DNA of 64,000 nt from Alphaproteobacteria bacterium (lineage in GTDB: Bacteria > Pseudomonadota > Alphaproteobacteria > CAAGCB01 > CAG-977). The position numbers were made by a program, and so were the translations under genes. The stretch covers positions 1 to 64,000 of the forward strand of contig CAAGCY010000025.1 in assembly GCA_900768465.1 (NCBI GenBank), written 5' to 3'. Below, piece by piece: positions 50,542-59,257 of this stretch (positions within the stretch are counted from its first letter, which is position 1; every line of letters starts with the position of its first letter). The notes under the pieces are model-generated. The model was not told the DNA's origin and searched no databases. It worked only from the letters and a program-made list of their open reading frames with translations.

Positions 50542-52749
50542 ATGAAAAATTATTTAGACGAAAGTATCGTAGAAGCCTTGGTTACTTCGGGATATGGGGA
50601 TCCGTTCTCCGTCTTGGGGATTCATCGCGAAGGCGCGGACGGCGATTTGGTTGTCCGCACATTCCAGCCGCAGGCGCAAAACGTTTACGTTCTGGAATAC
50701 GAAACGGGCAAAGTGATGGCGCAAATGGAACGCGTCCACAGCTCGGGGCTGTTCCAATACGAATTCCCCGCCGACTGGGATTACTTCAAATACCGTCTGC
50801 GCATCGATTTGTGGCAGGGCGAATCCTATGACACCGAAGACGCTTACCGCTTTCCGCCCGTGTTGGGGGATATGGACATTTATTATATGTCCGAAGGTTC
50901 CCATTTGGACGAATACGACCGCTTGGGCGCGCATCCGATAAAGCTGGACGGTGTTGACGGCGTCGCGTTTGCCGTGTGGGCGCCGAACGCCCGCCGCGTG
51001 TCCGTCGTCGGCACGTTCAACGAATGGGACGGCCGCCGCCACATGATGCGTCCGCGCGGTTCGTCGGGCATTTGGGAAATCTTTGTTCCCCATATCGGCG
51101 AAGGCGCTTTGTACAAATACGAACTTATCGGACCCGAAGGCAATATCCTGCCGCTGAAAGCCGACCCTGTCGCTTTTTATGCGGAAAAACGCCCGTCGAC
51201 CGCGTCGGTTGTTTACAACCTTGACCGCTATGAATGGAAAACCAAAGGCTGGGGCAAAAAACGCGAAGCCGCCAATGCGATGGATGCGCCGATTTCGATT
51301 TACGAAGTCCACTTGGGGTCTTGGCGCAGAAACAGCGACGAAGGCATGCGCTATCTGACGTACCGCGAAATGGCGGACGAACTGGTTCCTTATGTCAAGG
51401 ATATGGGCTATACGCACGTTGAACTGCTGCCCGTCAACGAACATCCGTTCGACGGATCGTGGGGATATCAGGCAACGGGGCTGTACGCGCCGACCAGCCG
51501 TTTCGGCACGCCCGACGAATTCCGCGAACTGATTGACGCGTTCCACAAAGCGGGGATTGCCGTCATCATGGACTGGGTTCCCGGTCATTTCCCCAAGGAT
51601 TCGTTCGGTTTGGCGAACTTTGACGGCACGGCTTTGTACGAACATGCCGATCCGCGCCGCGGCGAACACAAGGATTGGGGAACCAAAATTTACAACTACG
51701 GCCGCCGCGAAGTGAACAACTTCCTGACATCGAACGCGATGTTCTGGAACAAGAAATATCAAGTCGACGGTTTGCGCGTCGATGCGGTGGCGTCCATGCT
51801 GTATTTGGACTACAGCCGCAAAGCGGGCGAGTGGATTCCCAACAAATTCGGCGGACACGAAGATTTGGAAGCCGTCGAGTTCTTGAAGCGCACCAACGAG
51901 TTGATGTACGAAAATTGTCCGGGGACGGCGACGTTCGCGGAAGAATCGACCGCATGGCCGATGGTGTCCCGTCCGACGTACATGGGCGGCTTGGGCTTCG
52001 GTTACAAATGGAATATGGGCTGGATGCACGACACGCTGGACTATATGGCTTTGGATCCGATTTACCGCCGCTACAACCACAACAAAATGACGTTCGGCAT
52101 GCTGTATGCCTATAACGAAAACTTCGTGCTGCCCCTCAGCCACGACGAAGTCGTTCACGGCAAAGGTTCTTTGTTGGCGAAAATGTCGGGCGACCGTTGG
52201 CAGAAATTTGCGAACTTGCGCGCGTACTACGGCTTTATGTACGGCTTCCCCGGCAAAAAGCTGCTGTTCATGGGCAGCGAATTCGCTCAAGACCGCGAAT
52301 GGGACTACAACGGTTCTTTGAGCTGGCATTTGCTGAACGACCCGATGCACCGCGGCGTGCAGAGCGTTGTGCGCGATTTGAACAAAATCTATCGCGAAAT
52401 GCCCGCTTTGTTTGAACAGGACTACGATCCGCAGGGCTTTGAATGGATTGATCCGAACAACGCCGACGAAAGCGTGTTCAGCTTTATCCGCTACGGCAAA
52501 GACAGAAAGGATATGGCGGTCGTCGTGTCCAACTTTACGCCCGTGCCGCGCGAAAACTTCAAGCTTGGCGTCCCCAAAGGCGGCAAGTATATCGAAGTTT
52601 TCAACTCCGACGCCGAAATTTACGGCGGCAGCGGAATGGGCAATATGGGCGCGGTCGAAGCGACGGACGAAGGATGGAACAACCGCGAACATTCGGTTTC
52701 CGTCACGCTGCCGCCTTTGTCGACGCTGATTTTCGTCCCCCAAGGTTAA
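50542..52749 (+). CDS. glgB: 1,4-alpha-glucan branching enzyme
   Basis: 735 aa. An N-terminal carbohydrate-binding module (about residues 10-100) and the CBM48 module (FAVWAPNARRVSVVGTFNEW) precede the GH13 domain, with DGLRVDAVASMLYLDYSR (nucleophile), TFAEESTAWP (acid/base) and LPLSHDEVVHGKGSL. It introduces alpha-1,6 branches into GlgE-made glucan. It starts 2 bp after mak, with GGAGAA upstream. Confidence 0.95.
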   Translation: MKNYLDESIVEALVTSGYGDPFSVLGIHREGADGDLVVRTFQPQAQNVYVLEYETGKVMAQMERVHSSGLFQYEFPADWDYFKYRLRIDLWQGESYDTEDAYRFPPVLGDMDIYYMSEGSHLDEYDRLGAHPIKLDGVDGVAFAVWAPNARRVSVVGTFNEWDGRRHMMRPRGSSGIWEIFVPHIGEGALYKYELIGPEGNILPLKADPVAFYAEKRPSTASVVYNLDRYEWKTKGWGKKREAANAMDAPISIYEVHLGSWRRNSDEGMRYLTYREMADELVPYVKDMGYTHVELLPVNEHPFDGSWGYQATGLYAPTSRFGTPDEFRELIDAFHKAGIAVIMDWVPGHFPKDSFGLANFDGTALYEHADPRRGEHKDWGTKIYNYGRREVNNFLTSNAMFWNKKYQVDGLRVDAVASMLYLDYSRKAGEWIPNKFGGHEDLEAVEFLKRTNELMYENCPGTATFAEESTAWPMVSRPTYMGGLGFGYKWNMGWMHDTLDYMALDPIYRRYNHNKMTFGMLYAYNENFVLPLSHDEVVHGKGSLLAKMSGDRWQKFANLRAYYGFMYGFPGKKLLFMGSEFAQDREWDYNGSLSWHLLNDPMHRGVQSVVRDLNKIYREMPALFEQDYDPQGFEWIDPNNADESVFSFIRYGKDRKDMAVVVSNFTPVPRENFKLGVPKGGKYIEVFNSDAEIYGGSGMGNMGAVEATDEGWNNREHSVSVTLPPLSTLIFVPQG

Positions 52750-52765
52750 AGGAGACTGACGTTCC

Positions 52766-55105
52766 ATGCCGCAAGGGATTCGCGTTTTTCCCGGTCGCCC
52801 CTATCCGTTGGGGGCGACTTGGGACGGTCACGGGGTCAACTTCGCGCTGTTTTCCGCCAATGCGGAAAAAGTGCTTTTGTGCTTGTTCGATGAAACGGGA
52901 ACCAAGGAGATTCAGCGAATCGCCATGCCCGAACGCACCGACGAAGTGTGGCACGTTTATTTGCCGAACATTCAGCCGGGGCAGCTGTACGGCTATCGCG
53001 TTTTCGGACCGTACGATCCCGAACGCGGTCATCGATTCAATCACAACAAACTGTTGATTGATCCGTATGCCAAATCTTTGACGGCAAACCCCGTGTTTCA
53101 CGAAACAATGCAGGGCTATCGCGCGGGCAGTCCGAAAGCCGATATGTCTTTCGATCGCCGCGACAGTGCGCCTTTCGCGCCGAAATGCCGCGTCGTTGAC
53201 GATGCGTTTGCGTGGAACGGCGACAAAAAGCCCGAAACCGCGTGGACGGAAACAATCATTTACGAAACGCACCTGAAAGGCTTTACGTTCAAAAATCCCG
53301 AAATCGACGAACATATCCGCGGGACTTTTTCGGCGATGGCGGCGCCCGAAGCGGTCGCTTATTTGAAAAGCTTGGGTATTACGTCGGTCGAATTTTTGCC
53401 GATTCAGTCGTTCTTTACGCCGAAACACCTGTTGGATCACAAGCTGGTCAATTATTGGGGCTACGACCCGATTGCGTACTTCGCGCCGCACCCGTCCTAT
53501 ATGGCGGGAACGGATTTGGCGGAAGTCAAATCCATGGTGCGCGCTTTCCACGAAGCGGGAATCGAGGTCGTCATGGACGTTGTCTACAACCATACGGGCG
53601 AGGGTAACCAGATGGGCGTGACGCTTTGTTTCCGCGGGATTGACAATGCGGTTTACTACCGCTTGAACCCGACGAACAAACGGTATTACGAAGACACGAC
53701 GGGCTGCGGCGCGTCGTTTAACGTCGAACATCCGCGCGTGCTGCAGCTGGTCATGGATTCCTTGCGTTATTGGGTGGAAAACGTCCATGTCGACGGCTTT
53801 CGTTTCGATTTGGCGCCGACTTTGGCGCGCACGGCAAACGGCTTTAACCAAAACGCGGGCTTTTTGTCCGCCGTTCAGCAAGACCCCGTTTTACAGCGCG
53901 TCAAGATGATTGCCGAACCCTGGGATGTCGGTATGGGCGGCTATCAGGTCGGGGCTTTCCCGCCGGGGTGGTCGGAATGGAACGACCGTTTCCGCGATAC
54001 GACGCGCTTGTTTTGGAAAGGCGACAAGGGGCAAATCGGAAACCTCGCGTCCCGATTGACGGGGTCGAGCGAAACGTTCGGCTACCGCGGGCGGCATCCG
54101 TGGACCAGCGTCAACTTTATCACGGCGCACGACGGGTTCACTTTGCAGGACGTTGTCAGCTACAACGACAAGCACAATCAAGCCAACGGCGAAGACAACC
54201 GCGACGGGGCGAACGACAACAAGTCGTGGAACTCCGGCGTCGAGGGCGAAACAAGCGATCCCGCCGTGCTGGATTTAAGACTGCGCCGCAAACGCGCGAT
54301 GATGGCGACGCTGATGCTGTCGCTGGGCGTGCCGATGATGACGGCGGGCGATGAATTTTGCCGCACGCAAAGGGGCAACAACAACGCTTATTGTCAGGAC
54401 AGTCCGATAAGCTGGCTGAACTGGGAAAGCATATCCCAAGACGACGCGGCGTTTACGGACTTTGTGCGGTATCTGATTCAAATCCGCTTGGCGCACCGCG
54501 TTTTCCGCCGCAAGCGTTACTATACGGGCAAAAAAATCGGCGATTCCAAAGTCAAAGACATTACTTGGATGACGCCCGAGGGCTTGGAAATGAGCGACGC
54601 CGACTGGGGCAAGCCGTATGCGCAAAGCTTGTCCGCGCTGATTTGCGGGTCGCTGAGCGTCGCTTTTTGCAACGACGAGGGGCGGTTCACGTCGGACAAT
54701 CATTTCTTTTTGGTCATGAACGCCAGCGGCGAAAGCATTGAATGGCTGTTACCCGAAGTGCAAAAGGAAACGCAATGGTCGCTGATTTTGGATACAACGC
54801 GCCCGAATCCGAAAGTCGAAAACGAACCGCACAAATCAGGCGAGCTTTATAACGTTCCCGCGTGGTCGGTGCTGTTGTTCGAAGCTCCCATTCCCGATGA
54901 AGATAAGGCTGAATTGCTGGCGCGCGAAGGGACGACGGGCATTTTGGGCGGTGTGTATCAAGCCGTTCAGAAAAGCCGTCTGGTCGCGACGACGGACGAT
55001 TTGGACAGACTGGACTTTATGACTTACGGTCCGATGGGACCCGTTGCGACATCTGCCGATTTGACCGAACCGGAAGAATACGACGGCTTTACAAAGCTGA
55101 TTTAG
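52766..55105 (+). CDS. glgX: Glycogen debranching enzyme GlgX (isoamylase type)
   Basis: 779 aa, somewhat longer than E. coli GlgX. The N-terminal CBM48 reads GATWDGHGVNFALFSANAEK. GH13 motifs are VVYNHTGEG, VDGFRFDLAPTLAR and IAEPWDVGMGGYQVG. It removes alpha-1,6 branches of limit dextrins. The start ATG 52766 follows AAAGGAG. The C-terminal ~70 residues are not typical and may be lineage-specific. Confidence 0.94.
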   Translation: MPQGIRVFPGRPYPLGATWDGHGVNFALFSANAEKVLLCLFDETGTKEIQRIAMPERTDEVWHVYLPNIQPGQLYGYRVFGPYDPERGHRFNHNKLLIDPYAKSLTANPVFHETMQGYRAGSPKADMSFDRRDSAPFAPKCRVVDDAFAWNGDKKPETAWTETIIYETHLKGFTFKNPEIDEHIRGTFSAMAAPEAVAYLKSLGITSVEFLPIQSFFTPKHLLDHKLVNYWGYDPIAYFAPHPSYMAGTDLAEVKSMVRAFHEAGIEVVMDVVYNHTGEGNQMGVTLCFRGIDNAVYYRLNPTNKRYYEDTTGCGASFNVEHPRVLQLVMDSLRYWVENVHVDGFRFDLAPTLARTANGFNQNAGFLSAVQQDPVLQRVKMIAEPWDVGMGGYQVGAFPPGWSEWNDRFRDTTRLFWKGDKGQIGNLASRLTGSSETFGYRGRHPWTSVNFITAHDGFTLQDVVSYNDKHNQANGEDNRDGANDNKSWNSGVEGETSDPAVLDLRLRRKRAMMATLMLSLGVPMMTAGDEFCRTQRGNNNAYCQDSPISWLNWESISQDDAAFTDFVRYLIQIRLAHRVFRRKRYYTGKKIGDSKVKDITWMTPEGLEMSDADWGKPYAQSLSALICGSLSVAFCNDEGRFTSDNHFFLVMNASGESIEWLLPEVQKETQWSLILDTTRPNPKVENEPHKSGELYNVPAWSVLLFEAPIPDEDKAELLAREGTTGILGGVYQAVQKSRLVATTDDLDRLDFMTYGPMGPVATSADLTEPEEYDGFTKLI

Positions 55106-55121
55106 CGAAAGGATATTTAAC

Positions 55122-57272
55122 GTGACAAACCATATCGAAACGGTCAATCTGTTAGCTGAAAAGGCGGGGATTTTACCCGAGTTTTCGGCGGAAGGCAGAA
55201 TTTACAAAACATCCTTTGAAACGCAAATCGCGGTGCTGAAAGGGTTGGGCATTGACGCGTCCGTTCCCGAAAAAGCGGAACAGGCTTTGCAAGCCGAGCT
55301 GGAAAAACCGTTCAAGCGCGCTTTACCGCCCGTTGTCGTCGCTCGTATTGAAAAAGGCGTTGCCGAAATCCCCGTAACCGTTCACGCCAAAGGCAAACAT
55401 TCCCGGATTGACTATGTGTTGACGCTGGAATCGGGCGAACAGACGTTCGGGCATGCCGTTCCCGCGATGTTGGAAAAAATCGACGCCAACGGCGAATACG
55501 AACGCGTAAAGCTGGTTTTGGATTTGCCCGATGTCATGGGCTATCATTCCTTGACGGTCGAAAGTCCCGATTTGCCCGAAACGGGACGGATGATGACTTT
55601 GATTGTCGCGCCGACAAAGTGCTATCAGCCCGATATGATGCGCGAAGGCGGAAAGCCGTGGGGGTATCCTTTGCAGCTGTACGCTTTGAGGTCGGCTGAA
55701 AACTGGGGTATCGGCGATTTTACGGACTTGGGAAAAATGGCGGGCGTGGCGCAGCGGTTCGGCGCGGATATTCTGGGCATCAACCCGATTAACGTCGCGT
55801 TTATGGCGAACGTCGAAACGGCAAGCCCGTATTATTCTTCGTCGCGGTTGTTCTTAAATCCGCTTTACATTGATGTCATGGCGGTCAATGGCGCGCAAAA
55901 ATCCAAAAAACTGCAGGCTTTGCTGGCGGACAAGGATTTTCAGGCGAAATTGCAAAAAGCCCGCGCGTCCCGCATTGTCGAGTATGCTTTGGTCGGCGAA
56001 CTGAAAGGCAAAGCGTTCGAGGCTTTGTACGCCGACTTTAACGGTTCCGACGCTTTCGACGCTTTTTGCGAAAAGGGCGGCGAGGCGTTGGACAATGCCG
56101 CTTTGTATCAGGTGCTGGCGGAAAACTTTGTGCTGAAGAAAAAGGGTGTCGGCTTTAAATCGTGGGGCAAAGCGTATGCTTCGCCTGATACGGCTCAATC
56201 CAAAAAATTCGCCAAAGAACACGCCGACAGAATCCGCTATTTCAAGTACTTGTTCTGGCTGGCGGACGCGCAGTTCAAAGCGGCGTCCGAAGCGTGCGGT
56301 CAGGCGAATCTGGGCATCGGGCTGTATCAGGATTTGGCGGTCGGCGTCGCGGCGGAAAGTGCCGAAACATGGGGCGCGCAGGAGCTGTTCGCCGTGGATT
56401 TAAGCATCGGTTCACCCCCCGATATGTTTAATGCGGACGGTCAGCGTTGGGGCGTCGCGCCCATGCGTCCCGCCCGCATGCGTGAAGAAGCGTATGCTTC
56501 TTACCGTCGTATTTTAAGCGCGAATATGAAGTGCGCGGGCGCGGTGCGTATCGACCACGTCATGGGGTTGGCGCGTCTGTTCTGTATTCCCGACGGCGCG
56601 GCTGGCGCGTACGTGCAGTATCCGTTCGCCGATATGGTCGGCATTGTCGCTTTGGAAAGTCATCGCAACAAATGCCTTGTCGTCGGCGAAGACTTGGGCG
56701 TTGTCCCCGGCTTTTTCCGTGAAGCGTTGGCGGAAGCGGGGATTTTGTCGTTCCGCGTGTGCCGCTATGAACGCACGCCCGACGGTCGCTACATTCCGCC
56801 CGCAAGCTATCCCGAATCGGCTTTGGTCGCGGCGGGAACGCACGATATGCCGACTTTGACGGGCTGGTGGACGGGCGGCGATATTGATGCCGCGTGCAAA
56901 ATCGGGATGATGGACGGACAAAAGGAACAAATCGCCCGCGACGATCGTCGTGCCGACCGTTTCGCTTTGGTCGAAGCGATGTCCCGCGTCGGATTGTGGT
57001 TTGTGGAATCGGAAAACTTTGAATCCCAAATCAACGGTGCTTTGCCGCCCAAGATGATTGAAAAGATTTACACTTATCTGGCGCAGGCTCCGTGTCAGGT
57101 GTTTTTGGTGCAGCTGGAGGATGTCTTGCGTCAAGCCGAGCAGATGAATATGCCGGGGACGTGCGACGAATATCCGAACTGGCGTTTCAAGCTGCCGAAA
57201 ACAATCGAAGAACTGGATTCCGACGGCGATATGGAAAAAATCGCCAACATTTTGAAAGCGGCGCGATCGTAA
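55122..57272 (+). CDS. malQ: 4-alpha-glucanotransferase (amylomaltase)
   Basis: 716 aa, starting with GTG 55122 after AAAGGA. GH77 motifs: AVRIDHVMGLARLF (nucleophile Asp), CLVVGEDLGVVPG (acid/base Glu) and GTHDMPTLTGWW. A ~150-residue N-terminal extension matches the longer proteobacterial MalQ type. It disproportionates maltodextrins and can release glucose or maltose for the maltokinase. Confidence 0.93.
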   Translation: MTNHIETVNLLAEKAGILPEFSAEGRIYKTSFETQIAVLKGLGIDASVPEKAEQALQAELEKPFKRALPPVVVARIEKGVAEIPVTVHAKGKHSRIDYVLTLESGEQTFGHAVPAMLEKIDANGEYERVKLVLDLPDVMGYHSLTVESPDLPETGRMMTLIVAPTKCYQPDMMREGGKPWGYPLQLYALRSAENWGIGDFTDLGKMAGVAQRFGADILGINPINVAFMANVETASPYYSSSRLFLNPLYIDVMAVNGAQKSKKLQALLADKDFQAKLQKARASRIVEYALVGELKGKAFEALYADFNGSDAFDAFCEKGGEALDNAALYQVLAENFVLKKKGVGFKSWGKAYASPDTAQSKKFAKEHADRIRYFKYLFWLADAQFKAASEACGQANLGIGLYQDLAVGVAAESAETWGAQELFAVDLSIGSPPDMFNADGQRWGVAPMRPARMREEAYASYRRILSANMKCAGAVRIDHVMGLARLFCIPDGAAGAYVQYPFADMVGIVALESHRNKCLVVGEDLGVVPGFFREALAEAGILSFRVCRYERTPDGRYIPPASYPESALVAAGTHDMPTLTGWWTGGDIDAACKIGMMDGQKEQIARDDRRADRFALVEAMSRVGLWFVESENFESQINGALPPKMIEKIYTYLAQAPCQVFLVQLEDVLRQAEQMNMPGTCDEYPNWRFKLPKTIEELDSDGDMEKIANILKAARS

Positions 57273-57273
57273 G

Positions 57274-58428
57274 ATGTTTTTGATACTTTCCTTTATTTTG
57301 GCGCTGTCGTGTTCAATGATTACAATTCGGGTGCTGGTGTGCTACAACCCCGAAATCATGGCAAGCGTCAAATGGGGAATCGGCGCGGTCGTTGTCGCGG
57401 CGTGGTATGCGCCCGTGATTATCGGATTGGCGCGCAAAGCGGGCGTGACAGGCGTGCCTTATGTGCTGTTGTCGCAGGTTTTGTACTTTATGTTCGGAAC
57501 GGCGTTTATCCTGTTTTGCTTGATTATGTTGCGGGATATTTTCTGGATTTGGGGATACAAAGCGGCAGGCTGGCTGGGGCGGGCGTCGCCCGCGTGCGAC
57601 CCGATGAACGCGGCTTTGCTGAAAAAGGCGAACATTGCGACGTGCCTGCTGGCGGCGGCTGTTTCGCTTTATTCGCTGTACCAAGGCGTGAAATTTCCCG
57701 CCGTCAAAGCCGTTCAAATCGCGTCCGAAAAAATCGACTATCCGTTCAAAATCGTCCTTGTCAGCGATTTGCACATCAATCCCGCCATGCCCGTCAAACG
57801 GGTGAAGAAAATCGTCGAAACGGTCAATGCTTTAAAGCCCGACGTTATCGTTCTGCCGGGGGATATTGTGGATGCAAAGCCCGATGAAATCGCCGAGCAA
57901 ACGGCTGAACTGGCAAAGCTGAACGCCAAATATGGCGCGTTTGTGACGTTGGGTAATCACGAATTTTACGTCGGGGCAAGCGCGTGGGAAAACAGATTCC
58001 GCGACTTGCGCCTGTTTTATTTGCGAAACGAAGGCTTGATGCTGAACGGCGCAAACGTGTATGTCGCGGGAATACCCGATCCGCACGCTTTGCGGATAAC
58101 GCCCGCTTTGATGGAAAAAATCGGGGAGCTTTTGGCAAAAAAATCCCCCCAGGCGTTTACTTTGCTGATGTCCCATTCGCCCTCGATTGCCAATAAACTG
58201 TCCAAAGAACAGGTTGATTTGCAGGTGTCGGGACATACTCACGGCGGGCAGATTTTCCCGTTCCATTTCTTGGTCAAAAAAGCAAACGGCTTTTTGTCGG
58301 GGCTGTACGATGTCAACGGGTTTAAACTGTACATTTCAAACGGAGCAGGGGGCTGGGGACCACCCATGCGGTTGTTCGCGCCGTCCGAAATCTCGGAAAT
58401 CACGCTGGTTCCCTCAGCGGGTTTTTAA
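57274..58428 (+). CDS. Membrane-anchored metallophosphoesterase (YkuE-like)
   Basis: 384 aa. The N-terminal ~130 residues contain about four hydrophobic segments. The C-terminal calcineurin-type domain has LVSDLHINPAMP, LPGDIVDA, TLGNHEFYVG and SGHTHGGQIFP, all metal-binding motifs intact. It starts one base after the malQ stop, so it is in the glucan operon. Its substrate is unknown; homologues act on UDP-sugars, lipid phosphates or nucleotides. Confidence 0.9.
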   Translation: MFLILSFILALSCSMITIRVLVCYNPEIMASVKWGIGAVVVAAWYAPVIIGLARKAGVTGVPYVLLSQVLYFMFGTAFILFCLIMLRDIFWIWGYKAAGWLGRASPACDPMNAALLKKANIATCLLAAAVSLYSLYQGVKFPAVKAVQIASEKIDYPFKIVLVSDLHINPAMPVKRVKKIVETVNALKPDVIVLPGDIVDAKPDEIAEQTAELAKLNAKYGAFVTLGNHEFYVGASAWENRFRDLRLFYLRNEGLMLNGANVYVAGIPDPHALRITPALMEKIGELLAKKSPQAFTLLMSHSPSIANKLSKEQVDLQVSGHTHGGQIFPFHFLVKKANGFLSGLYDVNGFKLYISNGAGGWGPPMRLFAPSEISEITLVPSAGF

Positions 58429-58513
58429 TTCGAAGGGAGGTTGCCGCTCCAACTCCGCCCCTATGGTTTTTCGGGTTAGCTTTATCCCTTGTCCGTCCGC
58501 GTAAAACCGCGTA

Positions 58514-58588
58514 TAAAAGAAAAGTCCGGCGCTACGAACACCGGACTTTTTCCAAACTGGAAGAGGTTACCAATCCTAACCCCATCTA
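58514..58588 (-). ncRNA. Candidate small RNA, ~75 nt
   Basis: A minus-strand unit with a strong promoter (-35 TTGACA, -10 TATCCT, 17 bp apart) whose predicted start near 58588 leads after ~40 nt into a 10-bp GC-containing hairpin and T-rich tail. No credible ribosome-binding site or frame longer than 17 codons lies inside. The 5' part holds GGTTAGGATTGGTAACC. It could be an independent sRNA, or the hairpin may be only the terminator of the glucan operon, with the promoter fortuitous. Confidence 0.5.
58520..58551. terminator. Bidirectional terminator, glucan operon / candidate sRNA
   Basis: Stem AAAAGTCCGG / CCGGACTTTT with an 11-base loop. T-rich tails exist on both strands, so it can end the plus-strand glgE-malQ-phosphoesterase transcript and the minus-strand candidate sRNA. 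Confidence 0.85.
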
Positions 58589-58593
58589 TGTTT

Positions 58594-58622
58594 AGGATAC
58601 GAAAACGGTCTGACTTTGTCAA
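58594..58622 (-). promoter_or_regulatory. Promoter of the candidate small RNA
   Basis: On the minus strand TTGACA (58617-58622), 17-bp spacer, TATCCT (58594-58599). The boxes are identical to those before the S41-like peptidase gene. An inverted repeat GGTTACC / GGTAACC brackets this promoter (58565-58571 and 58633-58639). Confidence 0.65.
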
Positions 58623-58679
58623 CCTGTTTTCCGGTAACCTTTTTCCCAACGCGGTCATGTTTCCGCACGGAGGGTTGCC

Positions 58680-58742
58680 ATGTTAAAATTTTTGGCTTTG
58701 CTGAAAATTTTAATTGAAATAATCATGCTGTTTTACGGCTGA
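58680..58742 (+). CDS. 20-aa hydrophobic peptide
   Basis: ATG 58680 to TGA 58742, with a strong GGAGGG ribosome-binding site 5 bases upstream and a GC-rich terminator 8 bases downstream. The peptide MLKFLALLKILIEIIMLF-Tyr-Gly is a single amphipathic/hydrophobic helix long enough to span a membrane. Its size and composition recall type I toxins and other small membrane proteins. The divergent candidate sRNA promoter is 60 bp away. No family is recognised. Confidence 0.55.
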   Translation: MLKFLALLKILIEIIMLFYG

Positions 58743-58748
58743 TTTTTC

Positions 58749-58778
58749 GGGGGCGTCGTTCGCGGCGCCCTCTTTGTC
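58749..58778 (+). terminator. Terminator after the 20-aa peptide gene
   Basis: Stem GGGCGTCG / CGGCGCCC (one wobble) with a TTCG tetraloop is followed by TCTTTGTCTT on the plus strand. Confidence 0.75.
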
Positions 58779-58810
58779 TTCGCACCAAATCCGCGATGTT
58801 TGACGGATTG

Positions 58811-58846
58811 AAAATAAAAAGGGCGGAAACCTAACGTTTCCGCCCT
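58811..58846 (-). terminator. Terminator of tRNA-Thr
   Basis: On the minus strand stem AGGGCGGAAAC / GTTTCCGCCCT with a 5-base loop runs into TTTTATTTT, just downstream of the tRNA. Confidence 0.85.
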
Positions 58847-58851
58847 CTTTA

Positions 58852-58926
<75 letters not shown>

Positions 58927-58936
58927 GACAGACAGA

Positions 58937-58965
58937 GGTATATAAGAATTATTCCCTTTGTGCAA
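58937..58965 (-). promoter_or_regulatory. Promoter of tRNA-Thr
   Basis: On the minus strand TTGCAC (58960-58965) and TATACC (58937-58942) are spaced 17 bp, 10 bp upstream of the tRNA. Confidence 0.65.
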
Positions 58966-59046
58966 GCAAAAAATCCGCTCTATCCGTTTTTTTTCCCTTG
59001 TCATCCCGACGGGGTTTTGCAATCCTTGTCGAAAAGGAGATTTTTT

Positions 59047-59202
59047 ATGGTTGACCGCGAAAAACAGGACGCAAAATTCCAAAAACAAGCCGAAATGCTG
59101 CGCAGAAACTTGGCTTTGCGCAAAAAACAGGTCGAAGAACGTCAAAAACTGCTGGAACAAAAGGAACGGCAGGCCGAAAACGCAAATAAAGCTTGCGATT
59201 AA
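59047..59202 (+). CDS. Small conserved protein upstream of murA, 51 aa
   Basis: It starts MVDREKQDAKFQKQ. The ATG has AAGGAG 7 bases upstream, which fixes the start against a longer frame from 58960. The protein is one highly charged helix (LRRNLALRKKQVEERQ). Short basic proteins with an 'LR.NL.LRK.Q' motif sit at this place before murA in many alphaproteobacteria; their function is unknown. Confidence 0.75.
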   Translation: MVDREKQDAKFQKQAEMLRRNLALRKKQVEERQKLLEQKERQAENANKACD

Positions 59203-59257
59203 GACGCCCCTGCGATAAAAATCTGTATCTCTTTTATAAAACTTTGGGATTGGGGTT

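Noticed and set aside
50554..52767. Long minus-strand frame opposite glgB
   Set aside because: It is the mirror of a highly conserved branching enzyme and shows no recognisable domain or ribosome-binding site.
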